A DNA stretch of 64,000 nt from Ostreiculturibacter nitratireducens (GCF_032670585.1 NZ_JAVQHL010000003.1:124001-188000), one strand, 5' to 3'. Numbered from the stretch's first letter, positions 37,919 to 46,477 are shown. Notes: generated by a model from the sequence alone, not told the origin. Made by a program: numbers and translations.

Positions 37919-38565
37919 GTGTCGTCCGCTTCGTAAGCGTCCCAGATCAGGCGCGGGTCGAAGCTCTGCGCCGAAAGCATCGTGAATGCAACCGAAAGCG
38001 CGAAGCTCACGGCGGCGATGCCGGGATTCACGGTGGCCGCGAAGTCGAGCTGCACCAGCGCCGACAGGATCGCCACCACGAAGACGTCGATCATGGACCA
38101 GCGCCCGATGAATTCGACCACCTCATAGAGCTTCTGACGGCCGTGCCCCCGGATCACGACGGCCGAGCGAACGCTGATGGCAAGGTAGGCGATTGCCAGG
38201 AACTTGCCGATCGGTATCACGACGCTCGCGAAGAAGACGATCAGCGCGACTGCGTAGGCGCCGTGATGAAAAAGTTCGATCACCCCTCCAACGATACTGT
38301 TCTCGCTGGTCTTGCCGAAGGTCGTCGTCACCAGCATCGGATAGAGGTTCGCCGGAATGTAGACGATTATCCCGGCCACGAGCCAGGCCCAGACGCGCTG
38401 CAGGCTACCGGGATCGCGGCTGGAGAGTCGGCTGCCGCAGCGCGCGCAGACGCGCTCCGCGACGTCGTGGACCCGCCCGCAGTTTCGGCAGCCGACCAAG
38501 CCCGCCCGGCGCGCCGTCAGGACTTCCTGCGTTCTTCCAGCGTTTTCCAAACCGTCAGCCTGCAC
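37915..38565 (-). CDS. PqiA family integral membrane protein, second half
   Basis: The 216-residue protein has a zinc-ribbon-like start (CRNCGRVHD..CARCG) and about four membrane segments with the PqiA signature 'ANLYPML' and 'SMIDVFVVAILSALVQL'. In E. coli PqiA is one chain of about 417 residues with two such domains; here the halves are separate genes. The ATG start lies 49 bases inside the upstream gene; a later TTG start just before the ribbon is also possible. It overlaps pqiB by 4 bases. Confidence 0.88.
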   Translation of the reverse strand: MQADGLENAGRTQEVLTARRAGLVGCRNCGRVHDVAERVCARCGSRLSSRDPGSLQRVWAWLVAGIIVYIPANLYPMLVTTTFGKTSENSIVGGVIELFHHGAYAVALIVFFASVVIPIGKFLAIAYLAISVRSAVVIRGHGRQKLYEVVEFIGRWSMIDVFVVAILSALVQLDFAATVNPGIAAVSFALSVAFTMLSAQSFDPRLIWDAYEADDT

Positions 38566-39182
38566 ATGAAGTTGTCCTTGAGCACCGTCACCAGCACCAG
38601 GGCGACGAACGCCCAGAAGGCCGGCCCGAGCGAGAGCTTGGCGAGCCCTGCCACTTTCACCAGCGCCACCGCCACGCCGACGATGAAGATCTCGGCCATC
38701 GCCCAGGGCCGGGTCGACTCCGCGATCCGGAATGCGCGAGCCGCATGGCGCGCCGGACGCCGGCCGAAGGCCATCGGCCCGAGCGCATAGAGCAGCGTCC
38801 CGAAGCGCAGCAGCGGAAGCACGATGATCAGCGCCGCCACCGCGAAGGTGAGCGGCAAGAGCATTCCGGTCGAAAACGCCATCACTGCGTCGAGCAGCGA
38901 GCTGCGCTGCACCATGCCGCCCGCACTCAGCTCCAGGAACGGGAAGAAGACTGCGGCCACCATGAGGATCAGCGCCGTGGCCGCGAGCATCACGATCTGC
39001 GTGAGCGCGCCCTCACGCGGCGCCAACAGCACCGTGCCGCAGCGGTGGCAGCGCGCCCGCGCGCCTGAGGGTACCGCCACCTCGGCATGCAGGGCGTCGC
39101 AGACAGGGCAGGCGACCAGCCCTTCGGGTCCAAGGGGCTGCGCCGGCTGCCGCGGCGTCGGCGGTGCGGACAGTGAAGTCAC
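38517..39182 (-). CDS. PqiA family integral membrane protein, first half
   Basis: The 221-residue protein has a zinc ribbon (CPVCDALH..CHRCG) and about four membrane segments with 'LMVAAVFFPFLELSAGG' and 'MAEIFIVGVAVALVKVAGLAKL', typical of the first PqiA domain. It would assemble with the following PqiA half and PqiB to feed lipids to the MCE channel. It opens the four-gene pqi operon. Confidence 0.88.
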   Translation of the reverse strand: MTSLSAPPTPRQPAQPLGPEGLVACPVCDALHAEVAVPSGARARCHRCGTVLLAPREGALTQIVMLAATALILMVAAVFFPFLELSAGGMVQRSSLLDAVMAFSTGMLLPLTFAVAALIIVLPLLRFGTLLYALGPMAFGRRPARHAARAFRIAESTRPWAMAEIFIVGVAVALVKVAGLAKLSLGPAFWAFVALVLVTVLKDNFMCRLTVWKTLEERRKS

Positions 39183-39249
39183 TTCGGCCCTCCAGCGACT
39201 TGGATGAGGTCGGCCCGGCTCGGATCGCCGCGCCGCCCGCCCCGTACCA

Positions 39250-40011
39250 TCAATACCCCAAGGTGAAGCGCCGGGTCAGCATCAGCGATGCCGTTCCCTG
39301 AGTGCGGCTGCCCATCGCGGTGATCGGGCTGTCCGCCGCGTCGCCCTGGAGCCAGGCATAGCCGACCGTTCCCTCAAGCCCCCAGTCACCACCGAGGTCA
39401 TAGGCCATCCCGACCTGCACCCCAGCGGTCAGCAGGCCACCTTCCGCGGCGAAGGCGGGCAGTCCGCTTGCGACGGATTCGACCGGCGTGACGCCGAAAT
39501 AGGTGGCCGCGTAGCGGTCCGAGCCGATCAGGAGCCGCGGGCCCGCAGTCAGCGTCAGCCGATCGCTCGCGCGCAGCTTGGCGTCGGCGCCGAGTTCGGC
39601 CACGAAAGACTCATGCCCGATCACGCCATAGCGCAAGTCGGCAAAAGCGCGGTAGCGTTCGGCCTCGTAGCCAATCCCCAAGCCCAGCTCGATCGCCGCA
39701 TCGATATCGGCAAGCCCGGTCAGCTCGGGATGGTCCGCCGCCTCGCGCGATCTCAAATAGCGGAACGCACCGCGCAGACCCCAACCCATGCGCTCGACCG
39801 AGGGGTCGGGCGAACCGAAGGAGAACTGACCGATCTGCAGCCCGTGCAACCGGACCGTCCCTGTCGGGCCGAACTCGTAGTCGTCCGATCCGAAATAGGC
39901 CGGTGCCAGACTTGTGCCCGCCCCGAACGTGAACGAGACACCAGGCTCGGCCTGGGCGGCCGCAGCGACGGTCAGGGTGGCGAGCGCCATTCCAAGAGTG
40001 AGAGCCTTCAT
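39250..40011 (-). CDS. MipA/OmpV family outer membrane protein
   Basis: From ATG 40011 the 253-residue protein has a signal peptide ('MALATLTVAAAAQA', cut near residue 21) and then alternating beta strands: 'GAGTSLAPAYFGSDDYEFGP', 'RYGVIGHESFVAELGADA', ending in Phe-Thr-Leu-Gly-Tyr with an aromatic C-terminus typical of beta barrels. MipA/OmpV proteins are scaffold or porin-like. It lies just upstream of the pqi operon on the same strand. The frame back to 40131 lacks a signal and is not used. Confidence 0.88.
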   Translation of the reverse strand: MKALTLGMALATLTVAAAAQAEPGVSFTFGAGTSLAPAYFGSDDYEFGPTGTVRLHGLQIGQFSFGSPDPSVERMGWGLRGAFRYLRSREAADHPELTGLADIDAAIELGLGIGYEAERYRAFADLRYGVIGHESFVAELGADAKLRASDRLTLTAGPRLLIGSDRYAATYFGVTPVESVASGLPAFAAEGGLLTAGVQVGMAYDLGGDWGLEGTVGYAWLQGDAADSPITAMGSRTQGTASLMLTRRFTLGY

Positions 40012-40134
40012 TCGAGGAGCCTTTCGATGAGGTGGCAGTCGTGGCTGCCGAGCGGCACTTGCGCCGAGGTCAGCGACAGCAAGGGTGGCAGCGCCGGGGC
40101 CTTCATAGCGGAACAGCGATCGGTCCGGCATGGT

Positions 40135-40500
40135 TCATTCGGCCGCACGCGGAATTGCCGGCAGCCCGGACCTGATGTGAAAACCGCGCTGCGGGAAAGA
40201 AATTTCGATCTGTCTTTCTTGGAACACCTTCCGAGCCTCCAGTTAGACGTCGCTAGCCACATTGGCAACGCCCTCCTCGGTGTCGGAGATCCAGAACCCG
40301 ATCTCCAGATCGGCATCGGTGTCATGGTCACGCCGACCGGGATCGACCGGCGACGCATGTGTCCGCGCAGGTCCAACGCCCACTTCGCCGAGCTCCATAT
40401 CCACTCGGCCGACCCGAACCACTACACCGCAATTGTCCTCCGCGTCACAGAGAGCGTGAGACATGTCTGCGCACGGAAAGGGGAAGTCCGGTCTTCGGCT
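40135..40500 (-). pseudogene. C-terminal remnant of an MscS-type mechanosensitive channel
   Basis: On the minus strand the C-terminal MscS signature can be read: 'LEIGFWISDTEEGVANVASDV', then TAA at 40245-40243, and in the same frame 'VFQERQIEISFPQRGFHIRSG' up to TGA at 40135. In intact channels the two parts are joined ('..FWI.D...GVANV.S.V....F.E..IEIPFPQR'). No membrane domain is present upstream. So this is a decayed fragment with an in-frame stop. An intact MscS-family gene lies at 51444. Confidence 0.7.
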
Positions 40501-40547
40501 GATTTGCACAACGGAATCGAGATCTATTGAACGTGCCCTTGACGCCA

Positions 40548-41591
40548 TCAGAGAATCTCATCCTCGTCGAACAAGGGATCAGCCTCCAACTGTGTTGAAA
40601 TGGCGTCCATGCGCTCTTCCGCGTCGTCAGTGTTGCCGACGCGCGCGATGTGGAAGACGGCGTCGCCCTCATTGACCACTGGCATGACCGCGCGACCGAT
40701 GATGATACCGTCGGAAGAGGCGGTGATTTCGTGTTCCACCTCACCAAATGGATCCGATACCACCGCCAAGACCTCACCTTCCTGAACGACCTCGCCTTCG
40801 GAGCGATAGCAGCGAAACAGCCCGCCCTGGCTGGTGCGCGTCCAGCGGCTGGAATCGGAGAAAACTGGCTGCGTTCGGGGGCGGGTAATGCCTTTCGGTC
40901 CGATCATCCTGCGATCCCGCAATATGCGAAGGATGCCCAATACCCCTGCGCGGACGGCCATTTCGTCGAAGCGCAGCGCCTCGCCTGCCTCGTAGAGCAG
41001 CACGTCTACGCCCGCCTTTTGCGCCGCGGCCCGAAGCGAGCCTTCGCGCAGGGGCGCGCGCAGCACCACGGGGACGCCGAACAGTTCAGCCAGACGCTTG
41101 GTTTCCGCGTTGCCGGGCGAGATACGGATCTGGGGCAAGTTGGTCCGGTGAATGGCGGCCGAATGCAGATCGATGCCCAGATCGCTACGCTTCACGATCT
41201 CGGTCAGGAATATATGCGCGAGCCTCGAGGCGAGCGAACCCTTGTCACTGCCCGGAAAGCAACGGTTCAGATCGCGGCGGTCAGGCAGGTAGCGCGAAAG
41301 GTTCATCATGCCGAAGGCATTGACCATCGGCACGGCAATCAGCGTCCCGGCAAGGCGGTTCAGGCTGTCGACGTTCAGCAATCGGCGCACGATCTCGACA
41401 CCGATCACCTCATCTCCGTGAACACCCGCGCTGACGAAGACGACAGGCCCGGCCCGGCGCCCGTGGATCACATGGGCCGACATGGTGACCGGCGTGTGAT
41501 CCGGCAGCACGCTGACCGGGATATCGATTGTCCGACGGCTACCGGGGGTGATTATCTCACCCCCTATCTCGAACGGTTTTTGCAGAGCCAT
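40548..41591 (-). CDS. Succinylglutamate desuccinylase/aspartoacylase (AstE/AspA) family protein
   Basis: The 347-residue zinc hydrolase of the M14-like fold has metal ligands in 'SAGVHGDEVIG' (His58, Glu61) and 'LGIDLHSA', and the Arg/Asn substrate segment 'RRDLNRCFPG'. A C-terminal beta/biotinyl-like domain ('GEVVQEGEVLAVVSDPFGEVEHEI') is common in this subfamily. It removes an acyl or amino-acyl group from an amino acid. It overlaps rimK by one base (TGATG), so a role in removing glutamate tails added by RimK is an attractive but unproven idea. Confidence 0.88.
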   Translation of the reverse strand: MALQKPFEIGGEIITPGSRRTIDIPVSVLPDHTPVTMSAHVIHGRRAGPVVFVSAGVHGDEVIGVEIVRRLLNVDSLNRLAGTLIAVPMVNAFGMMNLSRYLPDRRDLNRCFPGSDKGSLASRLAHIFLTEIVKRSDLGIDLHSAAIHRTNLPQIRISPGNAETKRLAELFGVPVVLRAPLREGSLRAAAQKAGVDVLLYEAGEALRFDEMAVRAGVLGILRILRDRRMIGPKGITRPRTQPVFSDSSRWTRTSQGGLFRCYRSEGEVVQEGEVLAVVSDPFGEVEHEITASSDGIIIGRAVMPVVNEGDAVFHIARVGNTDDAEERMDAISTQLEADPLFDEDEIL

Positions 41592-42496
41592 CAGCCTTTG
41601 CCTTTGGTCCGCGTGGCGCCGACTTTGGCATTCCTTTCGAGAAACTCGATGATCTTCCCGGCCACGTCGATGCCAGTGGCCTTTTCGATGCCCTCAAGAC
41701 CGGGCGAAGAGTTCACTTCCATAACCACCGGACCGTGGTTCGACCGCAGCATGTCCACCCCGCAGACGTTCAACCCCATCGACCTGGCCGCGCGGATCGC
41801 GGTCGATCGTTCCTCGGGCGAAAGTTTCACGACCGCCGCCGAGCCGCCGCGGTGAAGGTTCGAGCGGAACTCGCCCTCGGCGCCCTTACGCATCATCGCC
41901 GCAATGACCTTTCCGCCCACGACAAAGGCGCGGATGTCGGTGCCGCCGGCTTCCTTGATGAATTCCTGCACCAGGATGTTGATATTCGCTCCACGGAATG
42001 CCTCGATCACCGATTTCGCGGAACGCGCGGTATCGGCCAGAACCACACCGATGCCCTGGGTGCCCTCGAGCAGTTTGACCACCACCGGAGCACCCCCCGC
42101 GACCTCCAGCACCTCTTCGGTCTGCTTGGGATCATGGGCGAAGGTCGTCACCGGCAGGCCCACGCCATCGCGCGCCAGAAGCTGCATCGACCGCAGCTTG
42201 TCGCGCGAGCGGCCGATGCCCACACTCTCGTTCAGCGGATAGACGCCCTGCATCTCGAACTGGCGCAGAACGGCGGTGCCATAGAAGGTGACCGAGGCGC
42301 CGATCCGCGGGATCACCGCGTCGTAGTGGCCCAGCTTCTCGCCATTGTAGAAGATCTCGGGACGGCGCGAGGCGATGTTCATATAGCAGCGCGTCGTATT
42401 GATCATGTCGAGTTCATGCCCGCGCTGCTCTGCGGCCTCTTTCAGGCGCTGATGAGAATACAACTTGAAGTTGCGGGCCAGCATGGCAATCTTCAT
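41591..42496 (-). CDS. rimK: RimK family alpha-L-glutamate ligase
   Basis: RimK is an ATP-grasp ligase that adds glutamate residues to the C-terminus of ribosomal protein S6. The 301-residue chain is very close to E. coli RimK in pattern: 'SCYMNI'-like 'TRCYMNIA', 'AVIPRIGASVTFYGTAVLRQFEM', 'PLNESVGIGRSRDKLRSMQLLARDG', 'GGAPVVVKLLEGTQGIGVVLA', 'EFRSNLHRGG', 'VMEVNSSPGLEGIE'. ATG 42496 (preceded by AAAGGA) is preferred to the GTG two codons upstream. It is in an operon with a retropepsin-like protease and an AstE-like hydrolase. Confidence 0.96.
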   Translation of the reverse strand: MKIAMLARNFKLYSHQRLKEAAEQRGHELDMINTTRCYMNIASRRPEIFYNGEKLGHYDAVIPRIGASVTFYGTAVLRQFEMQGVYPLNESVGIGRSRDKLRSMQLLARDGVGLPVTTFAHDPKQTEEVLEVAGGAPVVVKLLEGTQGIGVVLADTARSAKSVIEAFRGANINILVQEFIKEAGGTDIRAFVVGGKVIAAMMRKGAEGEFRSNLHRGGSAAVVKLSPEERSTAIRAARSMGLNVCGVDMLRSNHGPVVMEVNSSPGLEGIEKATGIDVAGKIIEFLERNAKVGATRTKGKG

Positions 42497-42520
42497 TGTC
42501 ACGTCCTTTCTTTCTGCTCT

Positions 42521-42952
42521 TCACATGGTCTTTGGGGAAACAAGCCAGCTGCGTGCCGGATCGACGAGCAGCCGCAACTGGCGCAGCGCAGTGCGACCGA
42601 CGATCATCGGGAAGGTCATGTCCGAACGGTCCGACAGCGAAAGCTCGATCTCCGCCTCGCGTTCGCCGATCCGAAGCCGCGTCTTGATGAAGTAGCGCCG
42701 TACCGGGATACCGCTCGTGTTGGTGACTTCGCGGATCGCGGCAACGGGGCACACGCAGATGTCGGTGCCTTGGAGCACGTCGTGGTCCGGAAGGAACTCG
42801 ACCCAGGGAGTCCCCCTAATCTCGATCTCCGAGATGTTGTTGGCATGCAGCGCGGTGGTGCGTGCGCCAGTGTCGACCTTGGACTTGAACCCGGCGAGGC
42901 CAAGGTCGGGCAAGAACACCGTTTCGCGCCATCCGATCAAGAGCTTGTCCAT
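42521..42952 (-). CDS. RimB-like retropepsin-type aspartic protease (ATP-dependent zinc protease family, DUF785)
   Basis: The 143-residue protein has the pepsin-type active motif 'KVDTGARTTALHA' (Asp27-Thr28-Gly29) and ends 'PMIVGRTALRQLRLLVDPARSWL', as in the family annotated as ATP-dependent zinc protease, now seen as retropepsin-like (RimB in Pseudomonas). RimB is reported to work with RimK on ribosomal modification. ATG 42952, with AAGGT upstream, is preferred to the TTG at 42973. It lies 24 bp before rimK. Confidence 0.85.
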   Translation of the reverse strand: MDKLLIGWRETVFLPDLGLAGFKSKVDTGARTTALHANNISEIEIRGTPWVEFLPDHDVLQGTDICVCPVAAIREVTNTSGIPVRRYFIKTRLRIGEREAEIELSLSDRSDMTFPMIVGRTALRQLRLLVDPARSWLVSPKTM

Positions 42953-42991
42953 ATTCTGTCTACCTTCGTTCAAAAATCGGCAGGCGCAGCT

Positions 42992-44371
42992 TCACGTCAG
43001 CAGCGGCATCATCAGGCTGGCGAGGCTCAGCACGAGAAAGAAGCCTGCCATGTCGGTGATCGTTGTCAGAAGCGGGCCCGAAGCAGCGGCGGGGTCCTGG
43101 CCCAGCCGTTTGAGCGCCAAGGGAACGACGCCGCCGATCGACACCGCGATCAGTGTGTTGACCGCCAGTGCGAAGCCGATGACAACCCCGAGCCAGGGAT
43201 TGCCCTTCCAGACCCACGCGACGACCCCGATCAGGCAGCCAAGCGCCAGCCCGTTGATCGCGCCGACGGTGACTTCCTTCAGCCAGACCCGAAGCGCGTC
43301 GGCTGGCCGCACGAGTCCCAGCGACAGTTCGCGCATCGTGACGCCGACCGCTTGGTTTCCCGAGCAGCCGCTCATGTCCGAGACCATCGGCAGGAAGACG
43401 GCAATTGCGATCACGGCGGCAAGCGTTTCCTCGTAGGCGGAAATGACGCTCGCAGCGATGATGTTGAGCACGATGTTGGCCGCAAGCCACGCCAGCCGGC
43501 GGCGCGATCGCAACCAGGTGGGCATGGAGCGGACCTCGTCCTCGACAAGGCCGTGATGCTTCAGGCTCTGGCTTTCCGCGCGCTCGAGCGTCGCCGCGTC
43601 TATCGCGGCGCGCGAGACGACGCCAACGAGGCGGCCATCCGTTTCGACGACGGGAAGCCCAAGGAACGGGTGTTCGTCGAAGAGGTCCTGCAGCGCCTCG
43701 AGCGGCGTGGACACGGACACCGTAAGGGGCGTGACCATGATGTCGGTGAGCTTGTCGCTGCGTTTCGCGGTCAGGAGGCCTCGCAGCGACGCAACGCCGA
43801 TCGGGCGGCCTTGCTCATCGACGATATACGGATGCTGACCGCGGTAGCGTTCGAAATCCTCCTCGTCGGAGGCGAGCCGCCGGAGCACCGCGCCAACGGT
43901 CGCATTGTCCGGGAAGGAGAACGCCTCGGCCACCATGAGACCGCCGGCGGTTTCATCCTCGTACCCGGTCAGGCGGCGCACGTCGGCCGCGTCCTCCGCG
44001 TCTAGCCGGCCAAGGATGTCCTCGGCATCCACTTCGTCAAGATCACCGATGAGGTCGGCCTGCACGTCAGAGTCGAGCTCGTCGATGATCTCGGCCGCCT
44101 TGGCGTGGTCGAGCCGCTCGACGAGGTCGGTGGCGACCGCATGCGGCGCCTCCTCGATCAGTTCGGCGGCGAGTTCGGGCGGAACCAGCGACAGGACGCG
44201 GTCGCGGTCCTCGGCCGCGAGCGCGAGAAGCTCGCGCAGGGCCTCGCTGAGCGGCAGCGGATCGAGGAGCGCGACGAGCGCCTCGGCGTCTTCCGCCGCG
44301 ACCGCGTCGGCGATGCGCTCGGAGAGATCGAGCTCCTGCTCATCTTCGATTTTGGCATGACGCTGCTCCAC
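42992..44371 (-). CDS. mgtE: Magnesium transporter MgtE
   Basis: The 459-residue transporter has the three MgtE parts in order: an N-terminal superhelical domain rich in Asp/Glu/Ala (to about residue 120), paired CBS domains ('YIVDEQGRPIGVASL', 'PVVETDGRLVGVVSR'), and five membrane segments with 'MVSDMSGCSGNQAVGV'. It is a Mg-gated channel. GTG 44371 has AAGGGGGT six bases upstream and is preferred to GTG 44398, which has no such site. It lies in the rim operon; RimK needs divalent metal, but a functional link is only inference. Confidence 0.94.
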   Translation of the reverse strand: MEQRHAKIEDEQELDLSERIADAVAAEDAEALVALLDPLPLSEALRELLALAAEDRDRVLSLVPPELAAELIEEAPHAVATDLVERLDHAKAAEIIDELDSDVQADLIGDLDEVDAEDILGRLDAEDAADVRRLTGYEDETAGGLMVAEAFSFPDNATVGAVLRRLASDEEDFERYRGQHPYIVDEQGRPIGVASLRGLLTAKRSDKLTDIMVTPLTVSVSTPLEALQDLFDEHPFLGLPVVETDGRLVGVVSRAAIDAATLERAESQSLKHHGLVEDEVRSMPTWLRSRRRLAWLAANIVLNIIAASVISAYEETLAAVIAIAVFLPMVSDMSGCSGNQAVGVTMRELSLGLVRPADALRVWLKEVTVGAINGLALGCLIGVVAWVWKGNPWLGVVIGFALAVNTLIAVSIGGVVPLALKRLGQDPAAASGPLLTTITDMAGFFLVLSLASLMMPLLT

Positions 44372-44435
44372 TTGAACCCCCTTGTCTTTGTTTCCCACGC
44401 GTCGCGACTATTCGTCCGCCGCAAGCAGCTGCATT

Positions 44436-44666
44436 TCAGATTCGATGTGGAGATTCCGCCGCGCTGAGGAGCTTGCCCCCGGACTTCAGGCGCAGCTTGT
44501 CGAGCGCGCGCGCGACAAGCTGCAACAGGATCGCGGGAACGTTCGGGATCGAGATTGCCGCCACCTGCGAGAACCTCAGTGACGCGCTCGACACCGCGAG
44601 CTGGCCGGTCCTGGTCTCTTCGACGATGCTGGAGATCAGTGTGAAGGTCTTTTCCATGGCTTCCAT
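44436..44666 (-). CDS. Small protein of unknown function in the rim/mgtE operon
   Basis: The 76-residue frame starts 'MEAMEKTFTLISSIVEETRTG' and has a moderately hydrophobic middle ('VAAISIPNVPAILLQLVARAL') that may be amphipathic helix. No family recognised. It sits between an AstE-like gene (62 bp upstream) and mgtE (64 bp downstream), all in one direction, which is the main support that it is real. Confidence 0.5.
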   Translation of the reverse strand: MEAMEKTFTLISSIVEETRTGQLAVSSASLRFSQVAAISIPNVPAILLQLVARALDKLRLKSGGKLLSAAESPHRI

Positions 44667-44728
44667 CGCTCCCCCTATGGCGGCCAGGCCCGTCAGGCCG
44701 AGGCCAAACGCGTTGACGCGCCGGTGGA

Positions 44729-45160
44729 TCAGTTCGACAGGTTCACTCCACGCCCCGAGATCATCCCGAGTCGCGCGCAGAACTTGAGCACGCTCCAGTA
44801 GCCTCGCCGTACGGCCCCGTCGCGATCATCAGATGTTGGGAACGGCAGGTGCAGGGTGCGGTCGACCGGGCCGATGAGTTCAATCAGTTCCTCGTCGATC
44901 GCAGAAAGGTCGAGCGCGTCGAGGGTGATCAACACAAGCGACCCCCGCACCCATGGCAGGGTCGGCAGTTCCAACAGCCGCTCGTAGATCTCGCCCGCGA
45001 TCTGGGAGTGTCCTGAAACGACCACGGTCGGGCCGGGACGTGTGCCTCCGATGCGAAAGCCGTACGGGCGGGCATCCCGAGGATCGTTCAAGACCTCGAC
45101 GAACCGACAGCCGGGCTGGTCGCTGACGGGCACCGCATGCTTCTGGATCTGAGTCGCCAT
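44729..45160 (-). CDS. AstE-like N-terminal fragment or RimA-like protein
   Basis: The 143-residue protein has a segment 'RIGGTRPGPTVVVSGHSQIAGEIYERLLELP..GSLVLITLDALD' that follows the AstE/aspartoacylase N-terminal pattern, but the metal motif HGDE is replaced by 'HSQIAGE', so a zinc site is unlikely. Length is under half of AstE. It opens the rim operon, the place taken by the small rimA gene in Pseudomonas rimABK; I cannot show homology to RimA. ATG 45160 follows GGAGGA. It could be a non-catalytic partner of the AstE-like enzyme at 40548. Confidence 0.6.
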   Translation of the reverse strand: MATQIQKHAVPVSDQPGCRFVEVLNDPRDARPYGFRIGGTRPGPTVVVSGHSQIAGEIYERLLELPTLPWVRGSLVLITLDALDLSAIDEELIELIGPVDRTLHLPFPTSDDRDGAVRRGYWSVLKFCARLGMISGRGVNLSN

Positions 45161-45311
45161 AATCTGTGTGTCCTCCGATTGCCTGAAAGCGGGAGGCCCG
45201 GAGGCCCCCAAGACAGATCCTCCTGATTGTCGACCGCAGGTAGTCGGGAGGCTTAGACCAGCGCCAAGCCGCGCCTGAGGTGAGTGCGGCTTACACGGCT
45301 GTCGTTTTGCC

Positions 45312-45325
45312 CGGTCACGTGACCG
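45312..45325. repeat. Perfect palindrome at the stop of the exported protein gene
   Basis: CGGTCACGTGACCG is a 14-bp perfect palindrome covering the stop codon of the 45315 gene. With no loop or T-run it is not a terminator; it could be a protein site. Confidence 0.4.
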
Positions 45326-46076
45326 AACAGTCTCGAGAGAGCCTTGGTCTCCTTGATGTTGAAGCCCCGTCGTTCGCCGTGCGAGTGTTTCTGTCCGAGG
45401 TCAGAATGCCCGTGTCATTAGCCACGAACATGTGGGCGCCGATCCTGTAGAGGTATCGCGGCATGGCGAGGTGGCCGGCTTCCGTGGTCGAAGCTCCGAC
45501 GCCGTTTTCCTGAGAGTTCACTACTGGACCGGCCAGAACGTGCCCGGTCAGTTCGGGAACGTTGTCAACACGGCAGCCCGGAGCGAAGCCGAGACGGCAA
45601 TCCTTCCCGGCGGTGCTGACCGGATCAGCCGTGATGTCGGCGAGACCGTCAGTCTTGATGCGTCTCAGAACGAAGCCGCAGACCTTGTCGCTGAAGGAGT
45701 AGTCCGCGGCATCTACCGCGAATACGTCTTCTTTCGCACTAGCGCCGTCAGCGTCCGAGAAAACAGTGTCTGCACCGATCATGTGCACGAACGGACCCGT
45801 CGCATGGCGCAGGCGACCGCCAATCGGAATATCCCGGGTTTCGCCGGCACCGGAGAATGAAAGCGAGGCGCTGCACCACAGGTTCGGACGGAATTCCCGA
45901 TTGCCGAAGCCGCTCGCATCTTCCAAGAGCTCAAGACCACCGGCAACGCTCATTTCGATGTCGGCAGTACGGTCGTAGAGCGCCGTGGTGCCAACCGTCT
46001 TGCCTTCGGCGACAGCCGAGCCGGCCAGCATCAGTGCGAAGGCCGAGACGGTCCCCAGATTGGCCTGTTGCGCCAT
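45315..46076 (-). CDS. Exported protein of unknown function
   Basis: The 253-residue frame starts with a signal peptide ('TVSAFALMLAGSAVA', cut near residue 23) behind a good AAAGGA site six bases before the ATG at 46076. The mature part is acidic, with four Cys and 'GGRLRHATGPFVHMIGADTVF', and shows mild strand-like alternation. The last 25 residues are Arg/Thr-rich and may reflect a shifted end. No family was recognised. It borders the accessory region with the IS and recombinase. Confidence 0.55.
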   Translation of the reverse strand: MAQQANLGTVSAFALMLAGSAVAEGKTVGTTALYDRTADIEMSVAGGLELLEDASGFGNREFRPNLWCSASLSFSGAGETRDIPIGGRLRHATGPFVHMIGADTVFSDADGASAKEDVFAVDAADYSFSDKVCGFVLRRIKTDGLADITADPVSTAGKDCRLGFAPGCRVDNVPELTGHVLAGPVVNSQENGVGASTTEAGHLAMPRYLYRIGAHMFVANDTGILTSDRNTRTANDGASTSRRPRLSRDCSVT

Positions 46077-46465
46077 GTTCAGTCCTTTCCGCTGCGTCGC
46101 CCCGTTTGGGACGGTGCCACCGGAAACGCCGCTGAGGCGCCGCCCGTTGGCCGCAGCGATAGGGCGTCACTTCAAATAAGGGAAATTTAAATTACTCAAT
46201 TATGTCACGAGTATTGGTTATGCATGTCGCCTAAACTGTCGCCCAGTTCGTGCACGACGCGATCCGAGTTGATCACCTGCGACCTGCTCCCCGGATGGTC
46301 TTCGTTCGGAAGTTAGGTTTTTGATCCCGAAGTTTGATGGTGCGATCCATTCGTCGGAATGGAAGGAAGTACTATGGGACGAGTTCGTCCCGGCTGCGCC
46401 ACGGCCTCGGTGAGTGAGCCTCCCTCACTTGAGCCTCCCCAACTGAATTGTTCCACCGCTATGGT
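46077..46465. other. Intergenic stretch without a recognised gene
   Basis: About 390 bp between the exported protein and the IS. The first part includes an AT-rich block near 46175-46215 that may hold the promoter of the minus-strand gene. The right part has a short plus frame from ATG 46374 behind GGAAGGAAG, reading 'MGRVRPGCATAS', that quickly becomes low in protein character and runs into the IS. It may be the start of a gene cut by the insertion. No clear call is possible. Confidence 0.4.
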
Positions 46466-46477
46466 TAGGGTCAGGAC

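Noticed and set aside
35213..37936. Plus-strand open frame of 907 codons
   Set aside because: Antisense shadow of the PqiB/PqiC genes; it has no domain pattern, whereas three MCE motifs are clear on the minus strand.
41735..44005. Plus-strand open frame of 756 codons across rimK, the protease and mgtE
   Set aside because: It spans several well-supported minus-strand genes and has no recognisable domain.
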